From Collinsella sp. AF02-46-1 (GTDB taxonomy: Bacteria > Actinomycetota > Coriobacteriia > Coriobacteriales > Coriobacteriaceae), in NCBI GenBank assembly GCA_934876235.1, contig CAKXKM010000049.1:1-14833 (forward strand): a stretch of DNA of 14,833 nucleotides. The letters run 5' to 3'. The notes below the pieces were generated by a model, which did not search any database, had not been told where the DNA came from, and was given only the letters and a program-made list of their open reading frames with translations. Each line of letters begins with the position of its first letter. Positions within the stretch are counted from its first letter, which is position 1. The position numbers and the translations under genes are program-made. Below are positions 1 to 7,049 of the stretch, piece after piece.

Positions 1-916
1 ACCCCATCTCGGCCGGGAAGCTGATCTCGATGCCCGTGTCGGTACGGATCTTGTGGTTGCGCACAGCCGCGCGTTCGACCTGCTTGCGCTCCACGGGCAC
101 ACGCTCAGGCACCTTCTCCTCAGTCAGTGCCGCGCGCACGCTCTCCTTGATAACCGGCTCGTCCTCAAAGACCTCATCGACGATATCCCAAGGGGGCAGT
201 TCCTCGTCATCCTCAACTTTCTCGGCAACAGCAGCCTTAACCTTGGCGAGTGCTACAGCCGTGTTGGCACCGTGCTCCTCGGCGACTTCCTCGACCACAC
301 GCGTCACGGTGTCGATGACCTCCTTGCCCGATACCCCCGTGTCGCACTGCAGCAGGCCATCGGGAATGAGCATGCGATCCTCGCCGGCAATCTTGCGCTT
401 CTTATCCACATAGCCGATCTCCATGGTGCTTGCACGCACGATTGCATAGCTCGGCACCTTTTGCGAGGGATTCGGCAGAATGGCGTAGTGGCGCGCAATG
501 TCGTTGCGCACCTCGCCCTCTTCGCGACCCACCTCGTGCATAAAAGCCTGCTTGGAGCCCAGCAGCATCACGGCAAACCAGCGGGCATCCTCATCGTCAT
601 CAAAGTCCGCCACAAGCACGTCAGTGGACTCGGCTTTCTCGGCCTTGGTAAGTTCGGAAGAGATGAACTCCGCAATCTGCTGAGACAGATCCACGAACTC
701 ACGCTCACCAAAGAAATAGCCCTTGAGCTCGCCGCCGAATGCGGAGTTCTCGGCAAACGTGGCACGCTTGTTATCAGCCGAGGTACGAGCGCGCCGCAGG
801 TGCGTGGTTACGAAATTACGCACGGTGCGGCTCTCGATATCGAGCTCGCGCTGGCTCATAACGTTGACGGCAGAGTCAAAGTCCAGGATATGCAGAATCG
901 CGTGATTGATTTTCAT
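1..916 (-). CDS. Nucleoid-associated protein, NdpA/YejK (37-kDa) family, C-terminus outside window
   Basis: Seen: an uninterrupted minus-strand frame of 305 codons from ATG at 916 running off position 1. It begins MKINHAILHILDFDSAVNVM and contains the N-terminal signature of the family (LDIESRTVRNFV, then FGGELKGYFFGEREF around residues 60-73) and an acidic DDDEDARWFAVMLLGSKQAF segment near residues 105-125. Known: the NdpA/YejK family (PF04245) comprises nucleoid-associated proteins of about 330-350 residues, so only a short C-terminal part is missing. Role beyond nucleoid association is uncertain, and gut Gram-positive members are little studied. Start choice: an in-frame ATG at 925 is an alternative; neither start has a strong Shine-Dalgarno, only a GGA-like stretch. 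A TATACT hexamer at 960-955 could be a -10 box but has no convincing -35. The gene lies about 110 bases downstream of the hydrolase gene, with a repeat between them. Confidence 0.82.
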   Translation of the reverse strand, partial: MKINHAILHILDFDSAVNVMSQRELDIESRTVRNFVTTHLRRARTSADNKRATFAENSAFGGELKGYFFGEREFVDLSQQIAEFISSELTKAEKAESTDVLVADFDDDEDARWFAVMLLGSKQAFMHEVGREEGEVRNDIARHYAILPNPSQKVPSYAIVRASTMEIGYVDKKRKIAGEDRMLIPDGLLQCDTGVSGKEVIDTVTRVVEEVAEEHGANTAVALAKVKAAVAEKVEDDEELPPWDIVDEVFEDEPVIKESVRAALTEEKVPERVPVERKQVERAAVRNHKIRTDTGIEISFPAEMG

Positions 917-990
917 ATACGGCATTCCGTTCTAGATCGATTTCGGCACGAACCAGTATAGCGGTCGATCCCGCCCCAGGCGCATCGAAG

Positions 991-1025
991 ATTGGTGCAT
1001 CGGGGACAGGTTGCTTTGCACCAAT
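991..1025. repeat. Short dispersed repeat, copy 1 (palindromic ends)
   Basis: The ends ATTGGTGCA (991-999) and TGCACCAAT (1017-1025) are perfect 9-base inverted arms around 17 bases. The inner 31 bases (993-1023) match the copy at 2206-2236 at 28 of 31 positions, in the same orientation. It starts immediately after the stop codon of the hydrolase gene. It could act as a weak transcript-end hairpin. It resembles REP-type or miniature mobile repeats, but that is inference. Confidence 0.7.
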
Positions 1026-1027
1026 GG

Positions 1028-2188
1028 TTAGCGCAGGAGCTCGGACTGCCAAGCCTCGAGCTGTTCTGCCAAGCTCTTGCCGGCAGCGGGCATGTCGATC
1101 TGGGGACGTTTGGGCAGAAGCGCACACTTAAGAATCGCAACGATAGTCTGCGAGACAAAGCGTCGCGTATCCTTGTCAAAGCCTTGCGCAGCCTGGAGCA
1201 TCACGGGCAGGCTCTCGCGCAGATTCCCAGCGATATCCGCAAACCGCTCAGCACCCGTAGCCTCAAGCACGGAGAACAACGCATCTACAAAACGCTCGCG
1301 CTCGTTAGGCGACACCGCAAGCAGCATCTCGCGAATGGAGCCATCAACGTATCGAGCACCGGCGGACAGGCGCTCACAGTACACGAAGTCGCGACCATCA
1401 ACCACCCAGCTAAAGGGATTATGCTGAAGCAGGCTGAACTCGGTGCTCTCAACGATGGCATAGTCCTCCTGTGTCTCGAACATCATGCCAAAGATCGACG
1501 ACCGAGGTAGCGTCTTGTCGATTCGACCGGATAGATCGGCGAAGGCGTTGCCGCTCAGAAACTCCTCGACGAAGCCCGGACCATCATGGGAATACGCCCG
1601 TTCGATTCGCTCACGGGCGACATCGGGGCACATCGCCGCACCGTACACCGCAAGGTTTCCACCCTTGGAATGACCTCCGCACAAAAGCGGCCCGTCAATC
1701 GCATCCGCCGCCTCGTCTACATAACGCGCCGCGGATTCCTGGGCCGGCACAGGACACCGGAACGCCATGTTAAAGTCCTCTTTCCAGCCCACAATCGTGC
1801 TGTCGGTCCCCCGGAAGGCAAGATAGCTAAACCCCGCCGGAAATCGGAACGTCATGGCCGCAAACTGCTCCGTTGTCTCGGCATCACTCACGCTACGATA
1901 GCCGCAAACACGAACGCCACGGTAGCGAGGGCTTGCTGCCACAGCCTCCAACAGGGCACGACTCCCCTCCGGATCCCACAGGTCGCCAATCATGTCTTGG
2001 TAGCACTCGGCGCGCAGCAGCTCGCGTACGTCTAGGCCCTGCCAGTTCGTCAGCTCCGCCATATCACCCGGCAAACGCAAATAGGACAACCACGCAAAGA
2101 CCAGGCTATCCACCGCGCAGAACGGCCGTTCCTCAAACGGATCAAACGCTGTCTGGGCATAGGTCAAAAAATTAGGCGAATCCGACAT
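1028..2188 (-). CDS. DUF2974 / Mbeg1-like alpha/beta hydrolase
   Basis: A 386-residue protein with the features of the DUF2974 (Mbeg1-like) branch of lipase-type alpha/beta hydrolases. Seen: FRGTDSTIVGWKEDFNM at about residues 125-141, the nucleophile elbow GGHSKGG with candidate catalytic Ser174, the downstream YSHDGPGF motif near 199-206, and QHNPFSWVV near 255-263. No signal peptide or membrane segment, so it is probably cytoplasmic. The substrate is unknown; family members are usually annotated as putative lipases or hydrolases. The ATG at 2188 is preceded by GGGAGG only a few bases upstream, which supports this start. The gene is bracketed by two same-orientation copies of a 31-bp repeat (991-1025 and 2206-2236); the ldh terminator lies just upstream, so it probably has its own promoter, which I could not identify. 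Confidence 0.85.
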   Translation of the reverse strand: MSDSPNFLTYAQTAFDPFEERPFCAVDSLVFAWLSYLRLPGDMAELTNWQGLDVRELLRAECYQDMIGDLWDPEGSRALLEAVAASPRYRGVRVCGYRSVSDAETTEQFAAMTFRFPAGFSYLAFRGTDSTIVGWKEDFNMAFRCPVPAQESAARYVDEAADAIDGPLLCGGHSKGGNLAVYGAAMCPDVARERIERAYSHDGPGFVEEFLSGNAFADLSGRIDKTLPRSSIFGMMFETQEDYAIVESTEFSLLQHNPFSWVVDGRDFVYCERLSAGARYVDGSIREMLLAVSPNERERFVDALFSVLEATGAERFADIAGNLRESLPVMLQAAQGFDKDTRRFVSQTIVAILKCALLPKRPQIDMPAAGKSLAEQLEAWQSELLR

Positions 2189-2205
2189 GGCCCTCCCATC
2201 AACTA

Positions 2206-2236
2206 TGGTGCATTGGGGTCAGGTTACTTTGCACCA
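2206..2236. repeat. Short dispersed repeat, copy 2 (palindromic ends)
   Basis: The arms TGGTGCA (2206-2212) and TGCACCA (2230-2236) surround 17 bases. It differs from copy 1 at three positions only. It abuts the ldh terminator on one side and lies 17 bases upstream of the hydrolase start codon on the other, so any hydrolase promoter or leader must include or cross it. Confidence 0.7.
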
Positions 2237-2271
2237 AAAAGGCGCCCGGGCCGTGTGGACCCGGACGCCTT
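2236..2271 (-). terminator. Intrinsic terminator of ldh
   Basis: The arms AAGGCG-C-CCGGG (2239-2250) and CCCGG-A-CGCCTT (2260-2271) pair with one internal mismatch. Read on the minus strand, the hairpin is followed by a run of five U (2240-2236). It lies about 30 bases after the ldh stop codon. Confidence 0.82.
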
Positions 2272-2302
2272 CATTGTAGCTTTTCGCTCTAGCGAGCTTG
2301 AT

Positions 2303-3253
2303 TTAGCAGGAGAAGTCGACGCTGTCGATGATGTCCTTGAGGGCCTTGGCGGAGGCGGTGAGCTCATGCTGCTCGTCATCGTTCAGCGGCACGGGGACGC
2401 GGCAGACGACGCCGTCGCGGCCAACGACCGTCGGCATGGAGATAGCCAGATCGGACAGGCCATACTCGCCCACCATGAGCGAGGAGACGGGCAGAACGGT
2501 CTGCTCATCGCGCATGACGGCGGTGCAGATGCGCTTGACGGCCATGGCGACGCCATAGTAGGTGGCGTGCTTCTTCTCGATGATGGTGTAGGCGGAGTTC
2601 TTGACGTCCTCGGCGATGCGCTTCTCGGCAGCCTCATGCTCCAGATGACCGTGAAGCTCGCAGAAAGTGTTCAGCGGCACGCCGGCAACCTGGGCGCTGG
2701 ACCAAGCGACAAACTCAGAGTCGCCGTGCTCACCCATGACATAGGCCTGGACATCGCGCGGGTCAACCTCGACGTGGGCACCAAGCATCTGCTGCAGACG
2801 GCCAGTGTCGAGCACGGTGCCGGAGCCGATGACATGGCCCTCGGGCAGGCCGGACATCTTGATGGCGGCATAGGTCAGAACATCGACCGGGTTGGAGACA
2901 ATGAGCAGAATGCCGTCGAAGCCAGACTTCTTAATTTCGGGAATGATGGACTTAAAGATGTTGACGTTCTTGTTGACCAGGTCCAGACGGGTCTCACCGG
3001 GCTTCTGGGCAGCGCCAGCGGTGACGACGATCATGGCGGCGTCGGCGACATCGGAATAATCGCCGGCGTAGATCTTCATCGGCTCGGCAAACGTCATGCC
3101 GTGCGCGATATCCAGGGCCTCACCCTCGGCGCGGTTCTTGTCCACGTCGATGAGGACCATCTCGGAGAACAGACCGCTCTGCATCAGCGCGAACGCCGAA
3201 GACGAACCGACGAAACCGCAGCCGACAATAGCGACCTTCTTCTCGTTAACCAT
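2303..3253 (-). CDS. ldh: L-lactate dehydrogenase
   Basis: A 316-residue NAD-dependent L-lactate dehydrogenase (EC 1.1.1.27), which reduces pyruvate to lactate at the end of fermentation and regenerates NAD+. Seen: the Rossmann glycine motif VGCGFVGSS at residues 10-18, the specificity loop AAQKPGETR (Q83 favours lactate over malate dehydrogenase; R89 is the loop arginine), SNPVD at 120-124, GTVLDTGRL with the active-site Asp149/Arg152 pair, and catalytic His177 in MGEHGDSE. Length is normal for the family. The ATG at 3253 is chosen over an upstream in-frame ATG at 3331 because the family starts directly before the Rossmann strand and GGGAG sits about six bases upstream. It is followed by its own terminator, and the 201-base upstream gap suggests a monocistronic unit. 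No clear Rex-type operator or strong promoter was found in that gap. It contains a 12-bp palindrome TTGACGAGTCAA at 3434-3445 of unknown meaning. Confidence 0.95.
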   Translation of the reverse strand: MVNEKKVAIVGCGFVGSSSAFALMQSGLFSEMVLIDVDKNRAEGEALDIAHGMTFAEPMKIYAGDYSDVADAAMIVVTAGAAQKPGETRLDLVNKNVNIFKSIIPEIKKSGFDGILLIVSNPVDVLTYAAIKMSGLPEGHVIGSGTVLDTGRLQQMLGAHVEVDPRDVQAYVMGEHGDSEFVAWSSAQVAGVPLNTFCELHGHLEHEAAEKRIAEDVKNSAYTIIEKKHATYYGVAMAVKRICTAVMRDEQTVLPVSSLMVGEYGLSDLAISMPTVVGRDGVVCRVPVPLNDDEQHELTASAKALKDIIDSVDFSC

Positions 3254-3454
3254 TAGAAACTCCCATCTCTCTCCACAAACAAGCCACCTGGGAACGACCC
3301 GAGCGGCTTGTCGTAATCCCAATACATCCAATCGGGACTTTGATTATGCTCCTATTCGCAGCCAAAAATCGACCGTTTACCGAAATTGTTTGCAGGATTC
3401 GTAAAATAACTGCACGAAATCGGTTTCGAGCTATTGACGAGTCAAAACAGGTTT

Positions 3455-4618
3455 CTAATACAGACCCGCCTCGCGGATGGCCTCGACAGCCAAAGCAATC
3501 TGATCGGGCGGCAGGACCAGCGCCATGCGCACGTGCCCCTCGCCCGAAGGACCAAAGCTCGCGCCCGGCGTCACCACAACGCCGGCCTTCTCCATGAGCT
3601 CCTCGCAAAACGCCATGGAATCGGTGCGACCACCGGGAAGCTTGGCCCACACAAACATAGAGCCATGCGCGTTGGGACGCTCCCAGCCCAGGCCCTCAAG
3701 ACCGTCGCACAGGGCATCGCGGCGCTCCTGATACTTCAGACGCTGCGCCTCGACCTCATCGCGCGGACCGTTCAAGCAGGCGATAGCAGCCTTCTGGATC
3801 GGGAAGAACATACCAAAGTCGATCTGGCCGCGCAGCTTGGCAAAGGCCGAGACCACATCCTCGCGACCGACCAAAAAGCCGATACGCGCACCGGTGACGT
3901 TAAACGACTTGGAGAGCGAGAAGAACTCAACGCCCACCTCGAGCGCGCCGGGATACTGCAAGAAGCTGCCGCCCGGCTCGCCGTCGAACACGATGTCGGA
4001 GTATGCGTTGTCGTGAACGATGAGCAGGTCGTGCTCGCGGGCGAAAGCGATGATCTCCTCGTAGACCTCGGGCGTGCCCACCGAGCCCACCGGGTTGGCG
4101 GGCAGCGACACAATCATGTACTTGGCACGATCGGCCACCTCGGGATCGATACCCGCCACATAGGGCAGGTAATTGTGCTCCGCCACCAGCGGATAGTACT
4201 CGAGCTTGGCATCGGCGATCTTGGCACCCGCCTCAAAGACCGGGTAGCACGGATCGGGAACCAGGATGGTGTCACCCGGATCGAGCAGGGCCAGGCCCAA
4301 ATGGCCCACGCCCTCCTGCGTGCCGTTGCACGACTGCACCATGGACGGTGTAATGCCCGAAACGCCAAAGCGACGCTCATAGTAATCGCACACGGCTTGT
4401 TTGAGTTCGGGCAGGTCGCGCAGGGCATACTTCCACATCTCGGGATCTTGGGCTGCATGCGTGAGCGCCTCGACCACATGGTCGTACGGCTTAAAGTCGG
4501 GCGTGCCCACGCTCATGTTGTAAATGGTCTTGCCCTGAGCCTTCAGCGCGAGAAGTTCGTTGTTGAGAGAGGCAAAGACCTCCGCGCCAAAGCGGTCGAG
4601 ACGCTGCGATGCCTGCAT
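3455..4618 (-). CDS. Pyridoxal-phosphate-dependent aminotransferase, class I/II
   Basis: A 387-residue fold-type I aminotransferase, cytoplasmic. Seen: the substrate-loop motif SVGTPDF near residues 36-42, NGTQEG at 98-103 (phosphate-binding region), PANPVG with N175, HDNAYSD with D203 and Y206, the PLP-binding Lys237 in SLSKSFNVTGARIGF, and a C-terminal HVRMALV with the carboxylate-binding arginine. The sequence style (PDPCYPVFEAGA, YYPLVAEHNYLP) is closest to the LL-diaminopimelate/alanine-type aminotransferases (DapL/AlaA-like), but the amino donor and product cannot be settled from sequence alone. The ATG at 4618 is preferred to the upstream ATG at 4717: it has AAAGGTGG four bases before it, and the extra 33 residues would be encoded across a terminator hairpin. 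A terminator-like hairpin lies 20-50 bases upstream of the start (see separate entries). Confidence 0.9.
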   Translation of the reverse strand: MQASQRLDRFGAEVFASLNNELLALKAQGKTIYNMSVGTPDFKPYDHVVEALTHAAQDPEMWKYALRDLPELKQAVCDYYERRFGVSGITPSMVQSCNGTQEGVGHLGLALLDPGDTILVPDPCYPVFEAGAKIADAKLEYYPLVAEHNYLPYVAGIDPEVADRAKYMIVSLPANPVGSVGTPEVYEEIIAFAREHDLLIVHDNAYSDIVFDGEPGGSFLQYPGALEVGVEFFSLSKSFNVTGARIGFLVGREDVVSAFAKLRGQIDFGMFFPIQKAAIACLNGPRDEVEAQRLKYQERRDALCDGLEGLGWERPNAHGSMFVWAKLPGGRTDSMAFCEELMEKAGVVVTPGASFGPSGEGHVRMALVLPPDQIALAVEAIREAGLY

Positions 4619-4637
4619 GGTGCCACCTTTCGATATG

Positions 4638-4668
4638 AAAAACGCGGCGCTCCGACAAGAGCGCCGCG
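4638..4668 (-). terminator. Intrinsic terminator after nadE, within the aminotransferase leader
   Basis: A perfect 10-bp stem, CGCGGCGCTC (4643-4652) with GAGCGCCGCG (4659-4668), has a six-base loop. On the minus strand it is followed by UUUUU (4642-4638). It lies 69 bases after the nadE stop and only about 20 bases before the aminotransferase ATG. It therefore ends nadE transcription, and possibly also attenuates or stabilises the aminotransferase mRNA. Confidence 0.8.
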
Positions 4669-4679
4669 CGATACGGGCC

Positions 4680-4708
4680 ATCAGATTGCAAAAGTGTAAC
4701 GCTTGCAA
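4680..4708 (-). promoter_or_regulatory. Candidate promoter of the aminotransferase gene
   Basis: On the minus strand TTGCAA (4708-4703) and TCTGAT (4685-4680) are separated by 17 bases; each matches the sigma-A consensus at 4 of 6 positions. A second TTGCAA (4691-4686) makes a TTGCAA-N11-TTGCAA pair overlapping the spacer, which could be an operator. If this is the promoter, transcription would begin just before the terminator hairpin. By eye only. Confidence 0.3.
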
Positions 4709-4736
4709 CCCCCGCATTGGTTCAATTTAGCCAACC

Positions 4737-6737
4737 TTAGTCAATTGCATTAAGCGCGTCGATCTGCGCAAGCCACAGTCGCGAGCTGGCGTCACTCGGC
4801 ATACGCCAATCGCCGCGCGGACTGAGCGTCACCGAGCCCACCTTGGGACCATCGGGCAGGCAGCTGCGCTTAAACTGCTGGGCAAAGAAGCGACGATAGA
4901 ACGTACGCAGCCACGTGTGAACGGTCTTGGCATCGTAGACGCCCTCGAAGCTCTTGAGCGCCATGCGGTAGATCTTGCCCGGCTCAAAGCCAAAACGCAG
5001 TAGGTAGTAGAGGAAGTAGTCGTGCAGCTCGTACGGGCCCACCAAATCCTCGGTCTTCTGCGCAATCTCGCCGTCGCCCGTGGGCGGCAGAAGCTCGGGG
5101 GACACCGGCGTATCGAGGATGTCGAGCAGCGTCTCGGCAATACGCCCGCCAAAGACATCAGCCGCATAACGCACCAGATGACGCACAAGCGTCTTGGGCA
5201 CGCTCGCATTGACGGCATACATGCTCATGTGGTCTCCGTTATAGGTAGCCCAGCCGAGCGCCAGCTCCGACAGGTCGCCGGTGCCGATGACAAAGCCGCC
5301 AGCCTGGTTGGCCAAGTCCATCAGAATCTGCGTACGCTCGCGGGCTTGGCTGTTCTCGTAAGTCACGTCCTGCACGGCCGGATCGTGCTCAATGTCCTTG
5401 AAGTGCTGCTCCACGGCCGCGTGGATCGAAACCTCGCGGAAGCTCACACCCAGGTCGCGGGCAAGCGACTCGGCATTCGACTTGGTGCGATGCGTCGTGC
5501 CAAAGCCGGGCATGGAGACCGCCGTGATACCCGTGCGCGGCAGCCCTAGCGCATCGAAGGCACGCACGGTTACAAGCAGTGCCAGCGTGGAGTCCAGGCC
5601 GCCCGAAAGACCGATGACTGCAGCCTTGGTACCCGTATGGGCAAGGCGGGTCTTGAGGCCCGCAGTCTGCAGGTCGAGGATGGTCTCGCAGCGCTCGGCC
5701 AGATCGCCGTGGTCGGCCGGCACAAAGGGCGCACGCGGGAAAACGCGGTCGATATCGCAGGCATCGCGCAGGACGGGCTCTTCGGCCAACACGCCCTCAA
5801 ACGAAAACTCAACAGTCGTGGCCTCCGGCGCATCGTCGGCGCGTGTCCACGTCGTCGAGCGACGGCGCTCGGCAACCAGACGGTCAAGATCGACGTCGGC
5901 GATGGCCATGTCACAGGTGAGAAGCCTGGTCGCGGCAAGCTTGGAGCCGTTTTCGTAGATAAGGTTCTCGCCCGCAAAGACCATGTCGGTCGTGGACTCG
6001 CCCTCGCTCGCGTCTGCGTAGGCATAGGCGCAGTACAGGCGTGCGCTCTGGTTGGAGATGAGGCTGCGACGGTAATCTGCCTTGCCGATGATCTCGTCCG
6101 AGGCTGACGGGTTGAGGATCACCGTCGCGCCGGCAAGCGCCATCTCGGTCGAAGGGGGCGCCGGCACCCACAGGTCCTCACAGACCTCGACGCCCAGCAC
6201 CAGATCCTCGGCGCCCTCGTCACAGCAGCGGTAGACAAGCCCCGAGCCAAGCGGCACCGGACCCTGGCCGGCAAATTCAACCCACACGGGATCGACGGGC
6301 GCCGGAGCGAACCAGCGGCGCTCATAGAACTCACCATAGTTGGGCAGATACTTTTTGGCCGTAAGGCCCAAAAGCTCGCCCGCACAGCACACGGCGGCGC
6401 AATTGTAGATGTTTTCGGCCACCGCAACGGGCAAGCCAATGGTAAAGACGATCGGCAGCTCACGGGTTTCATCGAGGATGCGCACAAGCGCCGTCTCGCA
6501 GGCATGCAGCAGTGTGCGGTTATGGAACAGATCGGCCGCGGTATAGCCGCACAGATTAAGCTCGGGCAACACCAACGCGCGAATGCCGCGCTCGGCAGCT
6601 CTGCGAACAGCTGCCAGCGCAACCTCGGCATTACCCTCGACATCGGCCACGCGAATCTGCGGCGACGCCGCCGCCACACGCAAAAAGCCATCGTTCTTAT
6701 TAGCCGAAACGCAGCATTGCCTTGTTGATCTGGACAC
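4737..6737 (-). CDS. nadE: Glutamine-dependent NAD+ synthetase
   Basis: A 666-residue two-domain enzyme (EC 6.3.5.1) that converts nicotinate adenine dinucleotide to NAD+ using ATP and glutamine-derived ammonia, the last step of NAD+ synthesis. Seen: an N-terminal nitrilase-type glutaminase domain (about residues 18-310) with its triad Glu59 (LPELNLCGY), Lys128 (KKYLPNYGEF) and Cys186 (GVEVCEDLW); and a C-terminal ATP pyrophosphatase/NAD synthase domain with the PP-loop GLSGGLDSTLA near residues 374-384, then GTGDLSELALGW. Length fits the long, glutamine-dependent form. The start is GTG at 6737, six bases after AGAAGGGG; it is the only well-placed start before the conserved DGFLRVAAASP. A 16-bp palindrome lies about 70 bases upstream. 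A terminator follows at 4638-4668. Confidence 0.95.
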   Translation of the reverse strand: MSRSTRQCCVSANKNDGFLRVAAASPQIRVADVEGNAEVALAAVRRAAERGIRALVLPELNLCGYTAADLFHNRTLLHACETALVRILDETRELPIVFTIGLPVAVAENIYNCAAVCCAGELLGLTAKKYLPNYGEFYERRWFAPAPVDPVWVEFAGQGPVPLGSGLVYRCCDEGAEDLVLGVEVCEDLWVPAPPSTEMALAGATVILNPSASDEIIGKADYRRSLISNQSARLYCAYAYADASEGESTTDMVFAGENLIYENGSKLAATRLLTCDMAIADVDLDRLVAERRRSTTWTRADDAPEATTVEFSFEGVLAEEPVLRDACDIDRVFPRAPFVPADHGDLAERCETILDLQTAGLKTRLAHTGTKAAVIGLSGGLDSTLALLVTVRAFDALGLPRTGITAVSMPGFGTTHRTKSNAESLARDLGVSFREVSIHAAVEQHFKDIEHDPAVQDVTYENSQARERTQILMDLANQAGGFVIGTGDLSELALGWATYNGDHMSMYAVNASVPKTLVRHLVRYAADVFGGRIAETLLDILDTPVSPELLPPTGDGEIAQKTEDLVGPYELHDYFLYYLLRFGFEPGKIYRMALKSFEGVYDAKTVHTWLRTFYRRFFAQQFKRSCLPDGPKVGSVTLSPRGDWRMPSDASSRLWLAQIDALNAID

Positions 6738-6806
6738 TGGAGGCCCCTTCTACCCTGAGATTCAGTCTAACGGACGTTCACATATCTCTAACTAGCCAAA
6801 GCAACC

Positions 6807-6822
6807 TCTCAGTTTACTGAGA
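6807..6822. promoter_or_regulatory. Perfect 16-bp palindrome upstream of nadE (possible operator)
   Basis: TCTCAGT (6807-6813) and ACTGAGA (6816-6822) are perfect 7-base arms around TT. It lies 70 bases upstream of the nadE start in the gap after the peptide-operon terminator, and no U-run follows on either strand, so an operator is more likely than a terminator. I cannot assign a regulator. Confidence 0.35.
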
Positions 6823-6867
6823 CGCCAACCTGTGCTAAGAGCATGTATTCCAAAAATATCTTAAATT

Positions 6868-6901
6868 AAAAAAGGAGAAATCGATAATCGACTTCTCCTT
6901 T
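6868..6901 (-). terminator. Intrinsic terminator of the peptide operon
   Basis: The outer arms AAAGGAGAA (6871-6879) and TTCTCCTTT (6893-6901) are perfect, and an inner TCGA/TCGA pairing extends the stem. On the minus strand the hairpin runs into UUUUUU followed by AAUUU. It lies 24 bases after the stop codon of the 36-codon gene and so closes the operon. Confidence 0.88.
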
Positions 6902-6925
6902 AAGCGAGGCAAGTTAATTCCGAAA

Positions 6926-7036
6926 CTAATGGCAGAATTTATCCATGTAGTCCTCAAAGTCGAACACTTCTACCACGACGCCCTCTTCCTGAGACTCTTT
7001 CAGTTGCTCCAAGAGATCTTTGTTAATAACGTCCAT
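6926..7036 (-). CDS. 36-residue acidic peptide; candidate RiPP precursor
   Basis: A short gene at the 3' end of the operon. Seen: ATG at 7036, preceded with a seven-base spacer by a perfect AGGAGG (7049-7044) that overlaps the end of the radical SAM gene; stop TAG at 6928-6926; a strong terminator 24 bases later. The peptide starts MDVINKDLLEQLKESQ (amphipathic, leader-like), then a Val-rich stretch EEGVVVEV, and ends in an aromatic/acidic segment FDFEDYMDKFCH. Net charge is strongly negative. It has no secretion signal, no transmembrane helix and one cysteine, at position 35. I recognise no family. Position, coupling to a B12-radical SAM gene and the strongest ribosome binding site of the operon support a modified-peptide precursor, with a presumed core toward the C-terminus. 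Alternatives are a small regulatory or signalling peptide. The gene itself is well supported; the role is inferred. Confidence 0.75.
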   Translation of the reverse strand: MDVINKDLLEQLKESQEEGVVVEVFDFEDYMDKFCH

Positions 7037-7049
7037 GCAGAAACCTCCT

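Noticed and set aside
53..961. Long plus-strand open frame (302 codons) opposite the nucleoid-associated protein gene
   Set aside because: It lies antisense to a frame with clear NdpA-family sequence; its own product has no recognisable domain and no ribosome binding site. It is a by-product of GC-rich codon bias.
2213..3256. Long plus-strand open frame (347 codons) opposite ldh
   Set aside because: It is antisense to a full, motif-complete lactate dehydrogenase, crosses the ldh terminator and has a Gly/Asp-rich, domain-free product.
3434..3445. TTGACGAGTCAA palindrome upstream of ldh as a defined operator
   Set aside because: It is only 12 bp, lies nearly 200 bases from ldh and just past the aminotransferase stop codon, and matches no operator I can name; noted in the ldh entry only.
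3434..4699. Long plus-strand open frame (421 codons) opposite the aminotransferase
   Set aside because: It covers the aminotransferase gene almost exactly in the mirror frame and extends through the terminator hairpin; no family features.
6926..7036. Precursor of the PqqA (Glu-xxx-Tyr) type
   Set aside because: The C-terminal segment has no Glu and Tyr with PqqA spacing, and the maturase is a B12-binding radical SAM protein, unlike PqqE.
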